64,000 bases of DNA from contig JAWKUK010000022.1 in assembly GCA_041398605.1 (NCBI GenBank), positions 61,142 through 125,141 of the forward strand. The letters run 5' to 3'. Each line of letters starts with the position of its first letter. Within the stretch, counting starts at the first letter, position 1. This DNA comes from JAWKUK01 sp041398605. GTDB taxonomy: Bacteria > Planctomycetota > UBA1135 > GCA-002686595. A program made the translations under genes and the position numbers. Positions 24,747-33,055 of this stretch are shown here, piece after piece. The notes beneath the pieces are model-generated. The model saw nothing but the letters and a program-made list of their open reading frames with translations. It was not told where the DNA came from and did no database searches.

Positions 24747-25559
24747 ATGGATCACGCAATTCACCAACGCCGCGCGCTGCGTCGAATCGGCGCTGCGGCC
24801 ACCAGTTTGACGCTCGTCGCGGGCTTCACCTACTTCGGGACGGGGGCGTCCTCGGCCGCGATCGACGGCGACGTGGACTCGACGCGCGCGACGCTCGAGA
24901 AGTGGGTCGAGACCCGCCAGTTGATCTCGCAGGAGAAGCGCGACTGGGCGGAAGGGCGCGAGCTGATGGAAGCGCGCATCGAGCTCGTCAAGCGCGAGAT
25001 CGAGGGCCTGCGGGCCAAGATCGCCGACGCCGAGGCGAACGTGGTCGCTGCTGACGGAAAGCGCGATGAGCTCGTCAAGGAGAACGAGAGCCTCCAGGAC
25101 GCGACGCGGTCGCTCGCGGGGCTGATCGGGACCCTCGAAGCAGAGACCTTGGCGCTCTTGCCGCGCCTCCCGCAGCCGATCCGCGAGCGCGTCAAGCTCA
25201 TCAGCCAGCAGCTGCCCGAGCCAGGCAGCGAAACGAAGCTCACCCTCTCGGAGCGCTTCTTGAACGTCGTCTACATCCTGAACGAGGCGGACAAGTTCAA
25301 CCGTGAGGTGTCGCTCGAGGTCGAAGTGCGCGCGCTCGCAGATGGCACCTCGGTCGAGGTCTCGACGCTCTATCTCGGCCTCGGCCAAGCGTTCTACGCC
25401 AATGCGAAGGGCGATGTCGCCGGGTTCGGGATGTCGACCGCCGACGGCTGGGCCTGGACCGCCGCGAACGACTACGCCCCCGTGATCCTCGAAGCGATCG
25501 CGATCCACGGCAACACCAAGCCCGCTGCTTTCGTGCAGCTCCCCCTGCGCGTCGAGTGA
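24747..25559 (+). CDS. DUF3450 family periplasmic coiled-coil protein
   Basis: The 270-residue protein has a signal-like N-terminus (to about residue 38), a coiled coil at about 45-125 (KREIEGLRAKIADAEANVVA and neighbours) and a globular C-terminal part ending in VILEAIAIHGNTKPAAFVQL. This is the DUF3450 pattern, a family known mostly from genes adjacent to TtpC/ExbB in TonB2-type systems; its function has not been defined. Position 7 bp before the TtpC-like gene and 19 bp after the receptor fits the family context. It probably spans the periplasm with TtpC-like partner coils. Assignment rests on context plus recalled family features. Confidence 0.85.
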   Translation: MDHAIHQRRALRRIGAAATSLTLVAGFTYFGTGASSAAIDGDVDSTRATLEKWVETRQLISQEKRDWAEGRELMEARIELVKREIEGLRAKIADAEANVVAADGKRDELVKENESLQDATRSLAGLIGTLEAETLALLPRLPQPIRERVKLISQQLPEPGSETKLTLSERFLNVVYILNEADKFNREVSLEVEVRALADGTSVEVSTLYLGLGQAFYANAKGDVAGFGMSTADGWAWTAANDYAPVILEAIAIHGNTKPAAFVQLPLRVE

Positions 25560-25566
25560 ACCCGCG

Positions 25567-27177
25567 ATGAAGCTCTGTACTCTGTTCGACCTGCGCCGCG
25601 CAGCGGCGCTCACGTGCACCCTCGCGGGCCTGACGGTCCTGGCGGCGCCGACGCGCGCGCAAGACGCGGACCCTGCGGGCACGGCCCCGCCGGCGTTCAA
25701 GGACGCCCGGGCGAGCATCGAGCTCCAGCTGGCGGAGAGCCTCCAAGAGCTCTCGGCGCTGCGCGAGGCGATCACTGCTGAGCGCGTGCCCATGGGCGAG
25801 ACGCTCAGCGCCCTGGAGCTGGAGCTGATCGAGGTGCGCCAAGAGAACCAGCGCGTCACGCGCCTGTTTGACAGTCGCACCTTGGACCTCAGCAACCTGC
25901 GCACCGAGCTCAAGCAGCGCCAGGACGAGGTCGGCTTCCTCTCCAACCTGCTGGCCGAGTACATCCGCAACTTCAAATCGCGGCTTCATGTCAGCGAAGA
26001 GCAGCGCTACCTCCCGGTCCTCGATGAAGCGGACATGGCGGCAGAGGACAAGACGCGCTCCGACAAGGACATCTTCGCAGTGCAGGCGAAGGTCCTGTCG
26101 GCGTCGCTGGAGCGCCTCCGTGACGCGCTCGGTGGCACCCGCTTCGAGGGCAAAGCGATCGACGCGGACGGGCTGGTGAACCAAGGCACCTTCGTGCTCG
26201 TTGGGCCGGTCGCGGTCTTCTCGTCGCGCAGCGGCGAGGCGGTCGGCACCGCCGAGCAGCGCCTCTCCACTGAGCCCGTCATCGTCGGCTTCAGCGACCC
26301 GTTGCAGGCCGCCGCCACGACCAAGTTGGTCAAGGACGGCGCGGGGATGCTGTTGTTCGATGCGACCCTCGGCAACGCCCACAAGGTCGAGGCGACCAAC
26401 GAGACCTTCGTGGAGCACGTCAAGAAGGGCGGGCCGATCATGATCCCGATCTTCGTGATGGCGGGCGCTGCGTTGCTCGTCGCGGTCGTGAAGTGGCTCA
26501 GCTTCGCGTTCCTGCGCCGCCCATCGCGCAAGTCCGTGAACGCCCTGCTCGATGCGGTCGGCCGCCAGGACGAAGCCGCGGCGCAGAAGTCGGGCAGCGC
26601 CGTCAGCGAGAAGGGGCCGTTGGGCCGCATGCTCTGGGTCGGCGTGCAGCATATGCGCGAGCCGCGTGAGCTCGTCGAAGAGGCCATGTACGAGACGGTG
26701 CTGACGTCCAAGAACCGCCTGCAGTCGTTCCTGCCGTTCATCGCGATCTGCGCAGCGTCTGCGCCGCTCTTGGGACTCCTGGGCACGGTGACAGGGATCA
26801 TCAACACGTTCAAGATGATCGAGCTCTTCGGCGCCGGCGACGTGAAGTCGCTGTCCGGCGGCATCTCCGAGGCGCTGATCACGACGAAGTGGGGCCTGAT
26901 CGTGGCGATCCCGTCGCTGCTCTTGCACGCGTTCCTGGCGCGCAAGGCGCGGGGAGTCACGGCGAGCATGGAGGCGACCGCGGTGGCGTTCGTGAACCGC
27001 CTCGCGAAGTCTCACCCGGATGACGCGCGTGTGCTGTCTGCTGACGCGGGTCACGCGCGCGCCACGTCCGCGGACCCCGACTTGGTCCGCGCCGAGGTCC
27101 AGAAGATCCTCGGCGAGCTCTTGGGTCCGCTCGACGATTCGAACGGCCGCAAGCGGGCGCCAGTCGCGCACAGGTGA
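25567..27177 (+). CDS. TtpC-like MotA/TolQ/ExbB family protein with periplasmic coiled coil
   Basis: The 536-residue protein has a signal peptide (about 1-31), a coiled-coil region (about 45-160), a beta-rich periplasmic part, then a first membrane span near 295-315 (GGPIMIPIFVMAGAALLVAV) and the MotA/TolQ/ExbB proton-channel domain (about 345-475) with the LLGTVTGIINTF and GGISEALITTKWGL motifs. It is much longer than ExbB (about 240 residues) and matches TtpC of the Vibrio TonB2 system. It lies between the DUF3450 gene and a standard ExbB gene, the order seen in TonB2 loci. It should take part in proton-motive-force transduction to TonB. Confidence 0.92.
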   Translation: MKLCTLFDLRRAAALTCTLAGLTVLAAPTRAQDADPAGTAPPAFKDARASIELQLAESLQELSALREAITAERVPMGETLSALELELIEVRQENQRVTRLFDSRTLDLSNLRTELKQRQDEVGFLSNLLAEYIRNFKSRLHVSEEQRYLPVLDEADMAAEDKTRSDKDIFAVQAKVLSASLERLRDALGGTRFEGKAIDADGLVNQGTFVLVGPVAVFSSRSGEAVGTAEQRLSTEPVIVGFSDPLQAAATTKLVKDGAGMLLFDATLGNAHKVEATNETFVEHVKKGGPIMIPIFVMAGAALLVAVVKWLSFAFLRRPSRKSVNALLDAVGRQDEAAAQKSGSAVSEKGPLGRMLWVGVQHMREPRELVEEAMYETVLTSKNRLQSFLPFIAICAASAPLLGLLGTVTGIINTFKMIELFGAGDVKSLSGGISEALITTKWGLIVAIPSLLLHAFLARKARGVTASMEATAVAFVNRLAKSHPDDARVLSADAGHARATSADPDLVRAEVQKILGELLGPLDDSNGRKRAPVAHR

Positions 27178-27211
27178 AGTGGCCCTGGGTAGCGGGCTGC
27201 GCCGCGCCAGC

Positions 27212-27217
27212 AGGAGG
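27212..27217 (+). promoter_or_regulatory. ribosome-binding site deciding the exbB start
   Basis: A perfect AGGAGG lies 4 nt before the ATG at 27222. It rules in that start over the ATG at 27174, which overlaps the upstream gene and would add 16 residues unlike the family. Confidence 0.75.
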
Positions 27218-27221
27218 AGCT

Positions 27222-27995
27222 ATGCAAGAGTGGATCGAACACATGAGCGCCAGCCTCGGCGGGGTCTGGCAGCAGGCGACGACGATCTGGAGCAAAGGCG
27301 GCTGGGCCATGATCGCGATCGCTGTGATCGCGTTCGTGATGTTCGCCATGGGCACGCACATTCACTTGTGCCTGAAGCGCAAGTCGCGGCTGACCGTCGG
27401 CGAGGAGACCTGGCGTCGGTGGATCGACCACCCGAACGAGCGCGCTGGCGAGCTCGGTGACATGCTCGACTTTGTGACCGGCGGGCGCTCGTTGAGCGAG
27501 ATGTCCTACTTCTTTGGCCAGCTTCGCGGGACGGAGACCGCGCCGTTCGAGCGCGACCTCAAGGTGATGAAGGTGTGCGTCAGCGCTGCGCCGCTGGTGG
27601 GCCTCTTGGGCACCGTGACGGGGATGCTCTCCACGTTCGGCGCGCTCGCGTCCGGCGCGGGCGGCGATCAGACCATGGGGATGGTCGCGAGCGGCATCTC
27701 CGAGGCCCTGATCACGACCGAGACGGGCCTCGTCATCGCGCTCCCCGGGCTCTTCTTCCAGTATCAGTTGGCGCGTCGCTTCGCGCACTTCAAGGCGTTC
27801 CTGGCGCACCTCGAGACCGTCTGCACGCAGACCTTCTACCGCCATCTGAGCGACGAGCGCGCCCAAGCGGCGCGCCGCGTCGCCGCCGAGCAAGTCGCCA
27901 CGACGTTGCGCGCGCGCTTGCAGGCGCGCGCCGGTTCTATGCCTGAGGCGCCTGTGCCTCAGGGCGCGGAGCTCGACACCGTCTCTTCCACCTGA
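27222..27995 (+). CDS. exbB: ExbB-like proton channel subunit
   Basis: The 257-residue inner-membrane protein has three predicted spans: about 28-48 (GWAMIAIAVIAFVMFAMG), 125-150 and 165-190. The core MotA/TolQ/ExbB motifs are APLVGLLGTVTGMLSTF and SGISEALITTETGLVIALPG. With ExbD it forms the proton-conducting motor that energises TonB. It follows the TtpC-like paralogue closely and precedes exbD by 21 bp, so the locus encodes two ExbB-type subunits, as in Vibrio TonB2 clusters. The start is fixed by the perfect Shine-Dalgarno upstream. Confidence 0.93.
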   Translation: MQEWIEHMSASLGGVWQQATTIWSKGGWAMIAIAVIAFVMFAMGTHIHLCLKRKSRLTVGEETWRRWIDHPNERAGELGDMLDFVTGGRSLSEMSYFFGQLRGTETAPFERDLKVMKVCVSAAPLVGLLGTVTGMLSTFGALASGAGGDQTMGMVASGISEALITTETGLVIALPGLFFQYQLARRFAHFKAFLAHLETVCTQTFYRHLSDERAQAARRVAAEQVATTLRARLQARAGSMPEAPVPQGAELDTVSST

Positions 27996-28016
27996 AGCAA
28001 TCCTCAGAGGCCATCC

Positions 28017-28430
28017 ATGGGCAAGTTCCGCGATTCAAGCGCTGACGACGACAACGAAGCGGTGATCGATATGTCGCCGCTGATCGACTGCGTCTTCATC
28101 CTGCTGATCTTCTTCATCGTCACTACGGTGTTCGTCGACGAGACCGGCATTGAGGTTGACAAGCCACAGGCCGCGTCGTCGTCGCAGCTCGAGAAGACGA
28201 GCATCCTCATCGCTCTGACCGCGGATGGCCAGGTCGTCTACGACTCGCGCGAGATCGGGATCGGCGGGGTCCAGGCCATCGTTCGTCGGATCGTCCAGAC
28301 CGAGGACATCCCTGTGATCATCCAGGCCGACCAGGCCTCGCAGACCGGGATGCTCGCGCGCATCATCGACGAGGCGAAGCTCGCGGGCGCCACGAAGATC
28401 AGCCTCGCGACCGCGATCAAGAAGGGTTGA
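28017..28430 (+). CDS. exbD: ExbD/TolR family protein
   Basis: The 137-residue protein has a short cytoplasmic N-terminus, one membrane span (about 22-40) with the essential channel aspartate D24 in MSPLIDCVFILL, and a periplasmic ExbD/TolR domain. The conserved Asp lies in the proton path formed with ExbB. Placement between exbB and tonB fits an ExbBD-TonB set rather than TolQR; no TolA, TolB or Pal is nearby. Confidence 0.95.
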   Translation: MGKFRDSSADDDNEAVIDMSPLIDCVFILLIFFIVTTVFVDETGIEVDKPQAASSSQLEKTSILIALTADGQVVYDSREIGIGGVQAIVRRIVQTEDIPVIIQADQASQTGMLARIIDEAKLAGATKISLATAIKKG

Positions 28431-28436
28431 GCTGCG

Positions 28437-29105
28437 ATGTTCAAGGCACGCAAGGCCCCGCTGCTCGCGCGTTTGTCGCATGCGCTGCTCGTCGCGGTCG
28501 GCGCGTCAGGCCTGACCTCGGGCTTCTTCATGGTGCTACCTCTGATCCAGGCGATCACCGCGCCGCCGGAGCGTGACCTAGTCATCCAAGACTTCGATGT
28601 CGCGAACGTGCCGCCCCCTGTGGCGCCGCCAGAAGAGGAGCCAGAGCCCGAGCCAGAGCCCGAGCCGGAGCCGCCGAAGTTGGCCGAGGATGTCGCGCCA
28701 TTGGACCTCGCGCAGCTCGAGCTCGCGTTGAACCCGACAGTCGGCGACGGGTGGCTCGGCGCTGACTTTACGATGAAGCTCACGAGCGCTGCTGCGAGCA
28801 GCGAGAACGTCGACGCCCTGTTCTCGCTCGCGGACCTCGACCAAGAGCCGCGCAAGGAGCACACGCCGCCGCCGACGATGACGCCTCAGATCCGTAAAAA
28901 GGCGCCCGGCACGGTGTACGTCCTGTTCACGGTCGATCAGCGCGGCCGCGTCGAGAACCCGATCGTACAGCGCTCGACCGACCCGATCTTCGAGAAGGCC
29001 GCGCTCGCGGCGGTCAAGCAGTGGCGCTTCGAGCCCGGCAAGCGCAACGGTCAGCCCGTCAAGTTCCGCATGCGAGTCCCGATCACGTTCCCCAAGCAGT
29101 CATGA
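28437..29105 (+). CDS. tonB: TonB energy-transducing protein
   Basis: The 222-residue protein has an N-terminal membrane span (about 15-38), a proline-rich periplasmic linker with six Glu-Pro repeats, and a C-terminal TonB domain (about 145-222) with DQRGRVENPIVQRSTDPIFE, AALAAVKQWRFEPGKRNGQP and a final VPITF strand. It transmits ExbB/ExbD energy to the TonB box of outer-membrane receptors, presumably the one at 21719-24727. The linker is short, as in TonB2-type proteins. Its stop overlaps the ATG of the TPR lipoprotein (ATGA). Confidence 0.95.
   Translation: MFKARKAPLLARLSHALLVAVGASGLTSGFFMVLPLIQAITAPPERDLVIQDFDVANVPPPVAPPEEEPEPEPEPEPEPPKLAEDVAPLDLAQLELALNPTVGDGWLGADFTMKLTSAAASSENVDALFSLADLDQEPRKEHTPPPTMTPQIRKKAPGTVYVLFTVDQRGRVENPIVQRSTDPIFEKAALAAVKQWRFEPGKRNGQPVKFRMRVPITFPKQS
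28638..28673 (+). repeat. Glu-Pro tandem repeat in tonB linker
   Basis: Six in-frame GAG-CCN units encode the (EP)6 part of the periplasm-spanning linker. Units are nearly identical (CCA and CCC alternate), so slippage could change linker length. Confidence 0.8.
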
Positions 29106-30586
29106 AGCTCCAACTCACTCGCCCGAACAACGCCCTGTCCAGCGCCGTACGCGCGCTCCCGCTGGCGCTCGGCTGTGTCGCCTGCGCGGGGCTCGACGCG
29201 TCGCGTGTCGCGCCGTCGCCCGGCGCTCAGCTCGACGCCGTCGCCCCCGCGTTCGCCGCGACCGCGCCGGCGGTCGCTGCCGGCGTGCAGTGGACGGAGT
29301 TTGACCTCTCCCTGTGGGGCGACCCGAAGTTCCAGCGCCGCTTCACGGAGAGCTACGTCGCGGAGACGGACATCGAGCCGCGTGTGACGGAGCAGGAGCG
29401 GACGCAGCTCCAGCAGATCCTCGAGCTCATCAGCGGCGAGAAGGTCGACAAGGCCGTCGCGCAGCTACAGAAGTACGGCGGGCCGGGCGCGAGCGCGGTG
29501 TTCGACTTCACGCTCGCGAACCTCTACTTCCAGCAGGACGAGCTCTACCAGGCGTCGGTGTCCTACACGGACGCCGTGGAGAAGCACCCGAAGTTCCGCC
29601 GCGCCTGGAAGAACCTGGCGCTCGTGCACGTGCGCCGCGGCGACTTCGAGGACGCGGCCGCAGCGTTCGCGCGCGTGATCGAGCTCGGCGGCGGCGACGG
29701 CGTGACATACGGCCTGCTCGGGTTCGCGTACACGAACCTGGAGCAGCACATGTCCGCGGAGTCCGCGTACCGCATGGCGGTGCTGCTCGACCCGCTCACG
29801 CCGGACTGGGTCACCGGGCTCGCGCGCACCTTCTTCAAGCAGAAGCGCTACGCCGAAGCCGTGACGCTCTGTGGGAGCCTGATCGAGAAGGACCCGAACC
29901 GCGCAGACATGTGGCTCCTGCAGGCGAACGCGTTCATCGGCCTGGAGCAGCCGATGCGCGCGGCGCAGAACTTCGAGGTCGTCGATCGCCTCGGGGCCGC
30001 GACCTTCGAAAGCCTGACGACGCTCGGGGACATCTATGTGAACGAGCAGCTCTTCGACGTCGGCGTGCGCAGCTACCTGCGCGCGTTCGAGGTCAAGCCG
30101 GACGGCGACGCGTCCCGCGCGCTGCGCGCGGCCAAGTCGCTCACGGCCCAGGGCGCGCGCGCGGAATGCGCGGCGCTCGTCGATGGGCTGCAAACGCGCC
30201 TGGGCGAGCGGATGTCCGAGGGCGAGCGCAAGGACCTGCTGAAGATCCGCGCCCGCCTGGCCTCGGCGCAAGGCGCAGGCGAGGAGGAGGCCCGGATCCT
30301 CGAGGAGATCTTGGCCCTGGACCCGCTCGACGGTGAAGCGCTCATCCTCCTGGCGCAGCGCTACGCGCGCAACGACGAAGCAGAGCGTGCCATTCTGTTC
30401 TACGAGCGCGCGGCGAACCTCGAGGGCTCGGAGGCTGAGGCGAAGCTGCAGCACGGGCGGCTCTTGGTCGAGCGCGGTCGTTACGCTGAGGCGCTGCCGC
30501 TGCTGCGCCGTTCGCTGGACGTGCGGCCGCGCGAGAACGTCCGCAAGTACGTCGAGCAGATCGAGCGCGCCGCGCAGAGCCGCTGA
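29102..30586 (+). CDS. TPR-repeat lipoprotein of the TonB2-type cluster
   Basis: The 494-residue protein starts at the ATG overlapping the tonB stop (29102). Its N-terminus is a likely lipoprotein signal (LALGC, Cys25, or Cys28), followed by at least seven TPR-like helix pairs between about 115 and 490, for example PKFRRAWKNLALVHVRRGDF and GAYTNLEQHMSAESAYRMAV-like units. TPR proteins directly after tonB are a known part of Vibrio TonB2 loci, where such a protein is needed for full TonB2 function. It may scaffold the complex in the periplasm. The last codons lie in a 12-bp tandem repeat. Confidence 0.88.
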   Translation: MKLQLTRPNNALSSAVRALPLALGCVACAGLDASRVAPSPGAQLDAVAPAFAATAPAVAAGVQWTEFDLSLWGDPKFQRRFTESYVAETDIEPRVTEQERTQLQQILELISGEKVDKAVAQLQKYGGPGASAVFDFTLANLYFQQDELYQASVSYTDAVEKHPKFRRAWKNLALVHVRRGDFEDAAAAFARVIELGGGDGVTYGLLGFAYTNLEQHMSAESAYRMAVLLDPLTPDWVTGLARTFFKQKRYAEAVTLCGSLIEKDPNRADMWLLQANAFIGLEQPMRAAQNFEVVDRLGAATFESLTTLGDIYVNEQLFDVGVRSYLRAFEVKPDGDASRALRAAKSLTAQGARAECAALVDGLQTRLGERMSEGERKDLLKIRARLASAQGAGEEEARILEEILALDPLDGEALILLAQRYARNDEAERAILFYERAANLEGSEAEAKLQHGRLLVERGRYAEALPLLRRSLDVRPRENVRKYVEQIERAAQSR

Positions 30587-30614
30587 CGGGGCCGCTGACG
30601 GGGCTGCTGACGAC
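30579..30614 (+). repeat. 12-bp tandem triplication across the TPR gene stop codon
   Basis: Units GCCGCTGACGGG (30579-30590 and 30591-30602) and a diverged GCTGCTGACGAC (30603-30614) repeat the end of the gene, each copy carrying the same TGA in the same frame. Confidence 0.8.
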
Positions 30615-30910
30615 GCCGTACACGGCGGCAGAGCCGCCGCGAAGGCGGTCGCATGGACGGGCGAGGGTCGCCGCGCAGCTCGCGCGCGGCCCTCGCTGCG
30701 TCGAGGGCAATGAGCGCACCGGAAGGGTGGGTTCGCGCCCACTTCCCTCGCGTCCGTCTCGATCTCGAACGCGTGGCAATCCTTGGGGCGCTCTTGATGG
30801 AGCCCTAACGAAGCACCTCTAACGTCCTCGCCCAATACCGGGAGCCGGTGGACGGGAACGGCCCGTACGCCCCCCGGATGCGAGCCCACCCAGTCCGAGG
30901 GGACGAACCC
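30587..30910 (+). other. intergenic region before the secreted beta-helix gene
   Basis: This 324 bp gap holds the tail of the 12-bp repeat and a small hairpin (30624-30638, 6 bp stem GGCGGC/GCCGCC, 3 nt loop) that could weakly end the TonB transcript. A promoter for the next gene is expected; only a poor candidate (TTGGGG, 17 bp, TAACGA at 30783-30811) was seen. No coding region is evident. Confidence 0.4.
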
Positions 30911-32872
30911 GTGAACCAAATCCAGCACCTCTCCTTCGCCGCCGCGCTCAGCCTGTGCGCCGCCGGTACCGCCAGCGCTGCCGACGTCCTCGTGACGTCG
31001 GACATCGCCGTCTCCACCACTTGGACGGCGAACAACGTCTACAAGCTCGAGCAGCAGATCTACGTGCTGCCGGGCGCCACGCTCACCATTGAGCCGGGCA
31101 CCATCGTCGCGAGCCGCACGAACGTCGGCGGCAGCCTCGCGGTCTCCCGCGGCGCCCAGATCCTCGCGCTCGGCACCAAGGAAGCCCCGATCATCTTCAC
31201 GTCGGAGGCCGACGTGGCGACGTGGGTCAACGGCGATCCGCGCACCGGCACGTGGCGTGAGTCCGCGAACGAGTGGGGCAACATCACGCTCATGGGCCGC
31301 GGCTACATCTCCGAGAACGCCACGGTCGGCAACACCCCGGCCCCGGCCGCTGGCAACTTCGCCGCGATGGAAGGCCTCGTCGCGTCGTTCCCCGGCGACC
31401 AGAAGGTCCTCTACGGCGGCGGCAACGACGACGACGATAGCGGCACGCTGAGCTACGTCTCGCTGCGCTACGGCGGGCGCGTGGTCGGCCTGAACAACGA
31501 GCTGAACGGCCTCTCGGTCGGTGGCGTCGGTCGCGGCACGGACATCCACCACATCGAGATCATGAACAACGTCGATGACGGCATCGAGATCTGGGGTGGC
31601 GCGGTCAACCTGAAGCACTTCGCGATCTGGAACATCGGCGACGACTCGCTCGACATCGACCAGGGCTGGCGCGGCAAAGCCCAGTTCGGCCTGATCGTCC
31701 AGGGTCACAGCCTCGACGCCTCGCAGGGCTCGGGCGTCGGTGACAACTGCATGGAGATGGACGGCGCCGAGGACTCCGACTGGCAACCGGTCACCACCGC
31801 GACGATCTACAACATGACCGTCATCGGTCAGCCGGTCGACGGCGACCACGGCACCGCTTGGCGTGACAACGCCCGCGTCCAGATCCGCAACAGCATCTTC
31901 ATGGACCTCGGCGACCGCGCGGTCTCCTTCGACAACGTCGACGGCGACGGCGCGAACGGCTACGGCTTCAACGGCACGCTCTCTTGGGCCGACACCTGGA
32001 CGACCAGCTACACGGCGACCTCGACGGTCAACGCGCCCGCTAACCCGGCCGCGTTCTACATGACGCAGACCTCCGGCAACCTCGCCGAGATCACGGACAG
32101 CGTCTTCTTCCGTAACCTCGGCGCCTCGGCGTACACCGAGGCCAACAACCGCGGCGTCTTCGCTGCGAGCAACAACAACGTCCTGATCCCCGGCTTCAAC
32201 AACGTTGACGCGCCGGTTGCGTCGGTGACGCGTGGCGCCGCGGTCGTCCGCGGCGGCAAGACGATCCTCCCGGTCATCGGCCTCGACCCGCGCCCGGCGA
32301 ACGCCGCCCTGACCAGCGTCGCCTCGGCGCCGAACGACGGCTTCTTCACCCCGGCCAACTATCGCGGCGCGTTCGCGCCCGGCAACGGCCCGACCTGGCT
32401 CTGTGGCTGGACCGCGTCCGACGCCTTCGGCTTCACCAGCGGCGACTGCATCGGGGCCAACTACTGCACCGCGAACGCGAACTCGACCGGCCAGACCGGC
32501 GTCATGTCGGCCGCGGGCAGCAACTCGGTCGCCGCGAACGACCTGCAGCTCACCGCGTCGAACCTGCCGAACAACGCGTTCGCGTTCTTCATCGTGAGCC
32601 GCGTGCAGGGCTTCATCGCGAACCCGGGCGGCAGCTCGGGCAACATCTGCCTCGGCGGCGCGATCGGTCGCGGCGCGGGCGGCATCGTGAACACCGCCGG
32701 CACCGGCCGTGCGTCGGTCAGCGTCAACCTGAACTCGATCCCGCAGCCGACCGGCAACGTCCCGGTCATCGCCGGCGAGACCTGGAACTTCCAGTGCTGG
32801 CACCGCGACTCCATCCCGGGCGGCGGCGCGACGTCGAACTTCTCCGACGCGTACTCGATCACCTTCCAGTGA
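30911..32872 (+). CDS. secreted beta-helix-like protein with distinctive C-terminal domain
   Basis: The 653-residue product starts at a GTG with GAGGGG upstream and has a clear signal peptide (cleavage after ASA near residue 20). The middle is beta-helix-like, with VLPGATLTIEPGTIVASR and GGAVNLKHFAIWNIGDDSLD followed by IDQGWRGKAQFGLIVQG. This repeat style occurs in large cell-surface proteins found beside TonB receptors in marine bacteria. The last about 135 residues (from YCTANANSTGQTG to SNFSDAYSITF) form a separate domain with CWHRDS and paired cysteines; I recall it as widespread in secreted proteins of some Planctomycetota. Codons strongly favour C endings, suggesting high expression. 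Function unknown; binding or surface-layer roles are possible. Confidence 0.8.
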   Translation: MNQIQHLSFAAALSLCAAGTASAADVLVTSDIAVSTTWTANNVYKLEQQIYVLPGATLTIEPGTIVASRTNVGGSLAVSRGAQILALGTKEAPIIFTSEADVATWVNGDPRTGTWRESANEWGNITLMGRGYISENATVGNTPAPAAGNFAAMEGLVASFPGDQKVLYGGGNDDDDSGTLSYVSLRYGGRVVGLNNELNGLSVGGVGRGTDIHHIEIMNNVDDGIEIWGGAVNLKHFAIWNIGDDSLDIDQGWRGKAQFGLIVQGHSLDASQGSGVGDNCMEMDGAEDSDWQPVTTATIYNMTVIGQPVDGDHGTAWRDNARVQIRNSIFMDLGDRAVSFDNVDGDGANGYGFNGTLSWADTWTTSYTATSTVNAPANPAAFYMTQTSGNLAEITDSVFFRNLGASAYTEANNRGVFAASNNNVLIPGFNNVDAPVASVTRGAAVVRGGKTILPVIGLDPRPANAALTSVASAPNDGFFTPANYRGAFAPGNGPTWLCGWTASDAFGFTSGDCIGANYCTANANSTGQTGVMSAAGSNSVAANDLQLTASNLPNNAFAFFIVSRVQGFIANPGGSSGNICLGGAIGRGAGGIVNTAGTGRASVSVNLNSIPQPTGNVPVIAGETWNFQCWHRDSIPGGGATSNFSDAYSITFQ

Positions 32873-32932
32873 TCGCGCGCAGCTGACGGCGCCCCTGGTG
32901 ACCGAGGCGCGGGCTCCCCGCGCCGCGGACGC

Positions 32933-32970
32933 GACCCGCCCAAGGTGACCCCGGTCACCTTGGGCGGGTC
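32933..32970 (+). terminator. strong intrinsic terminator hairpin
   Basis: A perfect 18-bp inverted repeat (32933-32950 and 32953-32970) with only two bases between arms lies 60 bp after the beta-helix gene stop. A moderately T-rich tract (TCTTGTT) follows. It separates the beta-helix gene from the next lipoprotein gene. Confidence 0.75.
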
Positions 32971-33055
32971 TCTTGTTGCGAGCCTGTCAGATGGCAGCCA
33001 TGGCTTGATCTGTTCTTGATGTCGCGGCCGAGAATGTCCGGCAAAGCCCTCGATC

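Noticed and set aside
28017..29105. Tol-Pal system
   Set aside because: The ExbD/TolR and TonB/TolA-like genes lack TolB and Pal neighbours, and the C-terminal TonB domain plus receptor favour a TonB system.
30794..30825. Promoter TTGATG ... TAACGT before the beta-helix gene
   Set aside because: The spacing is 20 bp and the -10 box is poor.
29465..32803. A 1112-residue open frame on the minus strand
   Set aside because: It lies opposite the TPR lipoprotein and beta-helix genes, which have signal peptides and family motifs; the antisense frame is only open because of high GC at third positions.
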